Below are positions 6,190-8,718 of a DNA stretch of 8,718 nucleotides, piece by piece (the first letter of the stretch is position 1; each line of letters starts with the position of its first letter). Origin of the DNA: Pseudomonadota bacterium (GTDB taxonomy: Bacteria; Desulfobacterota; Syntrophobacteria; Syntrophobacterales; Syntrophobacteraceae); contig JAEZXS010000296.1 of assembly GCA_023442755.1 (NCBI GenBank), positions 1-8,718 of the forward strand. The letters run 5' to 3'. The translations under genes and the position numbers were made by a program. A model generated the notes under the pieces. That model saw nothing but the letters and a program-made list of their open reading frames with translations. It was not told the DNA's origin and ran no database searches.

Positions 6190-7368
6190 TCACTGGCCGC
6201 CCCGGATGACATCGAGCATTTTCATTACTTGCCTTGCATCGGCGCCATCGTACCTGCGCGTCCAGGAAACGCCGCCCTTGACGGGTTTAGCAGGGACACC
6301 GGCAACCAGGGTACAATCCGGGAATTTACCTTTTACAATTGAGCCAACCCCCAGGATACTTCCGGCGCCAATTACCGAGTTGCTCCGGATTGTAACCCGC
6401 GAGGCTACCCAAACATGTTCTCGAATCGTTATGACCGGATTTTCAGAATAATTGAGAAGTTCGCCACTGTTTATATCGAATATAGCATGATTATCGCCCA
6501 CGTGAATGTAGGCCTGGGCAAACATGCAGTCATTGCCGATTTCCAGCAAACCGCCGTGATTTATCCAACATTCCACCCCATTGGATGAGACATTATTACC
6601 TACAATGGCCTTGCATTTCCCCCACAAGTGAAATATCCATCTGCCGGTACAGCCTGTACCTATAGATAACTCCTGATAAGAATTAGTCACATACAAGGTA
6701 CAATTACAAAGCGACCTGCATGTTATTCGTACTCCAACCAGATTTTTTGGATTTATTCCAGGTTCCGGGCGTACGAAGGCTATTTTTATCCTTTCCAGGT
6801 TGCCTTCCCCACTGATCGGAAAAGTTATCAACCCACTTATTACCCTGGCGTCCTTATTTAAGAAGCATCTATTCGGAAGTTCGGAAATAGGCATTGTCTT
6901 GTAAAGTGAGTCAGATAATGTCGGATTGATTTGATCGACATGGTTATTGACAAAAATAGCCTTGTAGCGTCCGCTTTTCCGGAATTCATTAGAGTTAATA
7001 AATGCTTGCATCAGATCCGGAAGGGCCGGCACCCTGTCTCTATGGCTTTGAATGACTGCCTCCGACTCCGGTTCCCTCCCCAGGAAAAACCGGTATCCCC
7101 AGAGCACTGCATCTCTGCAAACTCCCATTGACGCTTCGCTATCTTTCTGCCCGCGAAAAGAATCGCTCAGACTTTGAATATCATCCTGCGTGCGGATAGA
7201 GACAGGAGCTTTCGGATTGGCGGTGTCTTCGGAGTTAACCAAAGCCCGGGCAAGCCCCAAGAGATCATCCGTGGACCTGCTCATTTCGTCAATTCTGGCG
7301 TCAGACTCGGGTTCCTTGCCAAGAAAAAACCGATAACCCCAGACAACAGCTTCCCTGGGTACCCCCAT
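6190..7368 (-). CDS. Acyltransferase (left-handed beta-helix) with two N-terminal DUF4214-like modules
   Basis: This 392-residue protein joins a surface-sugar type acyltransferase to a duplicated N-terminal module. Residues 1-48 and 81-129 repeat each other: MGVPREAVVWGYRFFLGKEP and MGVCRDAVLWGYRFFLGREP, each followed by ES and ending near VNSED or INSNEF. They resemble the DUF4214-like segments that precede some glycosyltransferases and methyltransferases in polysaccharide clusters. From about 230 the sequence has hexapeptide-type turns, a likely catalytic His in VGDNHAIFD (about 294), REHVWVASRVTIRSNSVIGA, and the closing VAGVPAKPVKG usual in O-acetyltransferases of LPS or capsule. The acceptor is unknown. 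The ATG at 7368 has AAAGGA six bases upstream. The gene lies far from its neighbours on both sides, so it is probably its own unit. Assignment of the C-terminal fold is strong; the role of the repeats is open. Confidence 0.85.
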   Translation of the reverse strand: MGVPREAVVWGYRFFLGKEPESDARIDEMSRSTDDLLGLARALVNSEDTANPKAPVSIRTQDDIQSLSDSFRGQKDSEASMGVCRDAVLWGYRFFLGREPESEAVIQSHRDRVPALPDLMQAFINSNEFRKSGRYKAIFVNNHVDQINPTLSDSLYKTMPISELPNRCFLNKDARVISGLITFPISGEGNLERIKIAFVRPEPGINPKNLVGVRITCRSLCNCTLYVTNSYQELSIGTGCTGRWIFHLWGKCKAIVGNNVSSNGVECWINHGGLLEIGNDCMFAQAYIHVGDNHAIFDINSGELLNYSENPVITIREHVWVASRVTIRSNSVIGAGSILGVGSIVKGKFPDCTLVAGVPAKPVKGGVSWTRRYDGADARQVMKMLDVIRGGQ

Positions 7369-7745
7369 GGCATATCCTTTCCAATTGAGCGTGGCGCCGG
7401 CACCGAATTTTGCGGGTTCCTTATGCCGGGTTTTCCATAGAATGTGACTCGCGGATTACTGAAAGACCACAATATAAGGATGGATCATGAAGACAGATTC
7501 CTGGTTCAACCCGAAAAGCTTTCTTGTAAGATATGAATAGCTTCCTGAACCTTATGAGTATTACTGCATTCGGCTGTTGCCTTTGGAAGGGGATAAATCC
7601 TGAACTTATCAAAGTCAATAGGCGGTGCGATGCAGGCGATCCACCTTGCCTCCGGAAAACCGAATAGCACATGCTTCTATCGCAGGAACGGGCGGCGGAA
7701 GAGGCTAAAGCCGCTCCCGCCTCCATGCGGCATATTCCGAAACAC
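7369..7745. other. Intergenic gap between acyltransferase and CoA-transferase genes
   Basis: This 377-base gap holds no credible gene. A 110-codon minus-strand frame (7421-7753) translates the REP-like hairpin and overlaps the CoA-transferase end, has no recognisable features and was dropped. Apart from the hairpin at 7694-7721, and presumably the acyltransferase promoter (no clear boxes seen), nothing stands out. Confidence 0.5.
7694..7721 (-). repeat. REP-like hairpin
   Basis: GGCGGAAGAGGC (7694-7705) pairs with GCCGCTCCCGCC (7710-7721), 10 of 12 positions, around a TAAA loop. Read on the minus strand it starts with GGAG at its foot, like the tetranucleotide that precedes REP hairpins served by RAYT (TnpA_REP) enzymes. 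It lies about 25 bases past the CoA-transferase stop and has no T-run, so a REP element is favoured over a simple intrinsic terminator. Only one copy is in view. Confidence 0.45.
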
Positions 7746-8718
7746 TCAAACACGGACTGCGGATAGGCGCGTCTCTTTCATTCTTCCCGTGACGTCCCGC
7801 GTCCCGTTCATTAGTTCAGCCAACATCGGATCGGTGGGGTAGCGGGATATGGTTGCGAAATACTTCGAGAGATATTTCGAAAGCTCCGCATATTCTTCGA
7901 CCAGGTCGCCCGCAATGGTGAAGTCGCTGTAGTTGACAACCGCATGGACCTTCCTGCCGAGCGGGGCAAGCATCCTTTCGATAGTGTCCTTTATCCTGCG
8001 GATGTCTTCCGGTGTTTTGACGTGGAAGTTCTCGAAGTTCACGAAGAAGAGATTTCCTTTTTCGTGGTAGATAAGCCGGTCGTCGATCGAGAGCGCCAGG
8101 ATGTCTTCCCTGAGGCCCATGGGTTCGGGCCGGAATATCCTGTGGTCCATCAGGCGTGGAGGGTTTTTCATTACCGGCCTGAAATCCATGAGCGCGAGCA
8201 CGTCTTTTTCGAGATCGACCCCCGGGGCTATCTCGGTGAGTTCGAGTCCTTCCCCGGTGAGGGTAAACACGCAGCGCTCCGTGACGTATATGACGGGCAT
8301 TTTCCGCTTCGCGGCATAGTGCCCGCTGAACGTCTTCTGGGCCACCTGCTTGATGAATTTCCGCTCCCGGCCCTCCCGGACGATCCGGACCCGGCCGTCT
8401 TCCACCTCGATCTGGAGCCCTCCGGCCGTAAACGTCCCGACGAAGATCACCACCTTCGAACTCTGGCTGATGTTTATGAAACCTCCCGGCCCGACAAAGC
8501 GCGGGCCGAACTTGCTGACGTTGACGTTTCCCTCCTCGTCCACTTCCGCCAATCCCAGGAACGCCATGTCCAGCCCTCCTCCGTCATAGAAATCGAACTG
8601 GTAGGGCTGGTCGATGAGGCACTCCACGTTGGTCCCGGTCCCGAAGTTGAGCCCGCCGTTGGGCATCCCGCCGATCACGCCGGGTTCTGCCGTAAGCGTC
8701 ATGCACTCGATGATTCTC
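7746..8718 (-). CDS. Acyl-CoA:acetate/3-ketoacid CoA-transferase, 3' part (YdiF/PCT type), N-terminus outside window
   Basis: This is the C-terminal portion of a family I CoA-transferase, which moves CoA between acyl-CoA and a free acid such as acetate, propionate or a 3-keto acid. The frame is open to the window edge, so the N-terminal half is missing; the ATG at 8702 is internal and not a start. The catalytic Glu motif EPGVIGGMP is visible (Glu codon at 8685-8687), followed by YQFDFYDGGGLDMAFLGLAEVD, NVNVSKFGPR, GPGGFINISQ and VGTFTAGGL, all typical of the beta-like half of YdiF/propionate CoA-transferase. After the usual end of the enzyme there is a further stretch of roughly 110 residues (about LREDILALSIDDRLIYHEKG to the end) that I do not recognise firmly. 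Its alternating beta/helix pattern could be a small STAS-like fold. The exact substrate cannot be told from the sequence. Confidence 0.9.
   Translation of the reverse strand, partial: RIIECMTLTAEPGVIGGMPNGGLNFGTGTNVECLIDQPYQFDFYDGGGLDMAFLGLAEVDEEGNVNVSKFGPRFVGPGGFINISQSSKVVIFVGTFTAGGLQIEVEDGRVRIVREGRERKFIKQVAQKTFSGHYAAKRKMPVIYVTERCVFTLTGEGLELTEIAPGVDLEKDVLALMDFRPVMKNPPRLMDHRIFRPEPMGLREDILALSIDDRLIYHEKGNLFFVNFENFHVKTPEDIRRIKDTIERMLAPLGRKVHAVVNYSDFTIAGDLVEEYAELSKYLSKYFATISRYPTDPMLAELMNGTRDVTGRMKETRLSAVRV

Noticed and set aside
7421..7753. 110-codon minus-strand frame in the gap after the CoA-transferase
   Set aside because: It has no ribosome site or recognisable motif, it reads through the REP-like hairpin and it overlaps the end of the CoA-transferase.

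Overview
The window looks like a piece of a GC-rich chromosome from an anaerobic, syntrophic or sulfate-reducing type of bacterium (Desulfobacterota/'Deltaproteobacteria', perhaps near Syntrophobacterales). This is inferred from the gene mix: a LivHMGF transporter operon, a long YdiF-type CoA-transferase, a PEP-CTERM surface protein and a GxxExxY-family gene. No rRNA or tRNA gene is present to fix the taxonomy.

Layout. The left part (125-3540, plus strand) is a tightly packed operon for a branched-chain amino acid type ABC importer: livH and livM (permeases), then livG and livF (ATPases), with overlapping stop/start junctions. The substrate-binding protein is not in the window and may lie to the left. 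Three compact hairpins sit just before livH. The right part (3742-8718) is entirely on the minus strand and converges on the liv operon. In transcription order it holds the 3' part of a CoA-transferase, a two-module acyltransferase, a PEP-CTERM protein translationally coupled to a secreted phage-collar-domain protein, and a GxxExxY (PD-(D/E)XK-like) protein.

The most unusual structure is the GxxExxY gene. It is bracketed by a perfect 41-bp inverted repeat (3647-3687 and 4177-4217) made largely of CGCAGATT units. A diverged second copy of its 3' boundary (3558-3629 versus 3680-3751) lies between it and livF. This looks like a small cassette with the remains of an earlier or duplicated copy, and it encodes no recognisable transposase.

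Functional reading. The liv operon and the CoA-transferase fit amino-acid or organic-acid uptake and activation. The PEP-CTERM protein, the collar-domain protein and the acyltransferase fit cell-surface or exopolysaccharide biology. An AT-rich, roughly 390-bp gap (5798-6189) probably carries the promoter of the PEP-CTERM/collar pair. A 377-bp gap (7369-7745) carries a REP-like hairpin. Frames, motifs and repeats were read by eye; no database search was possible.
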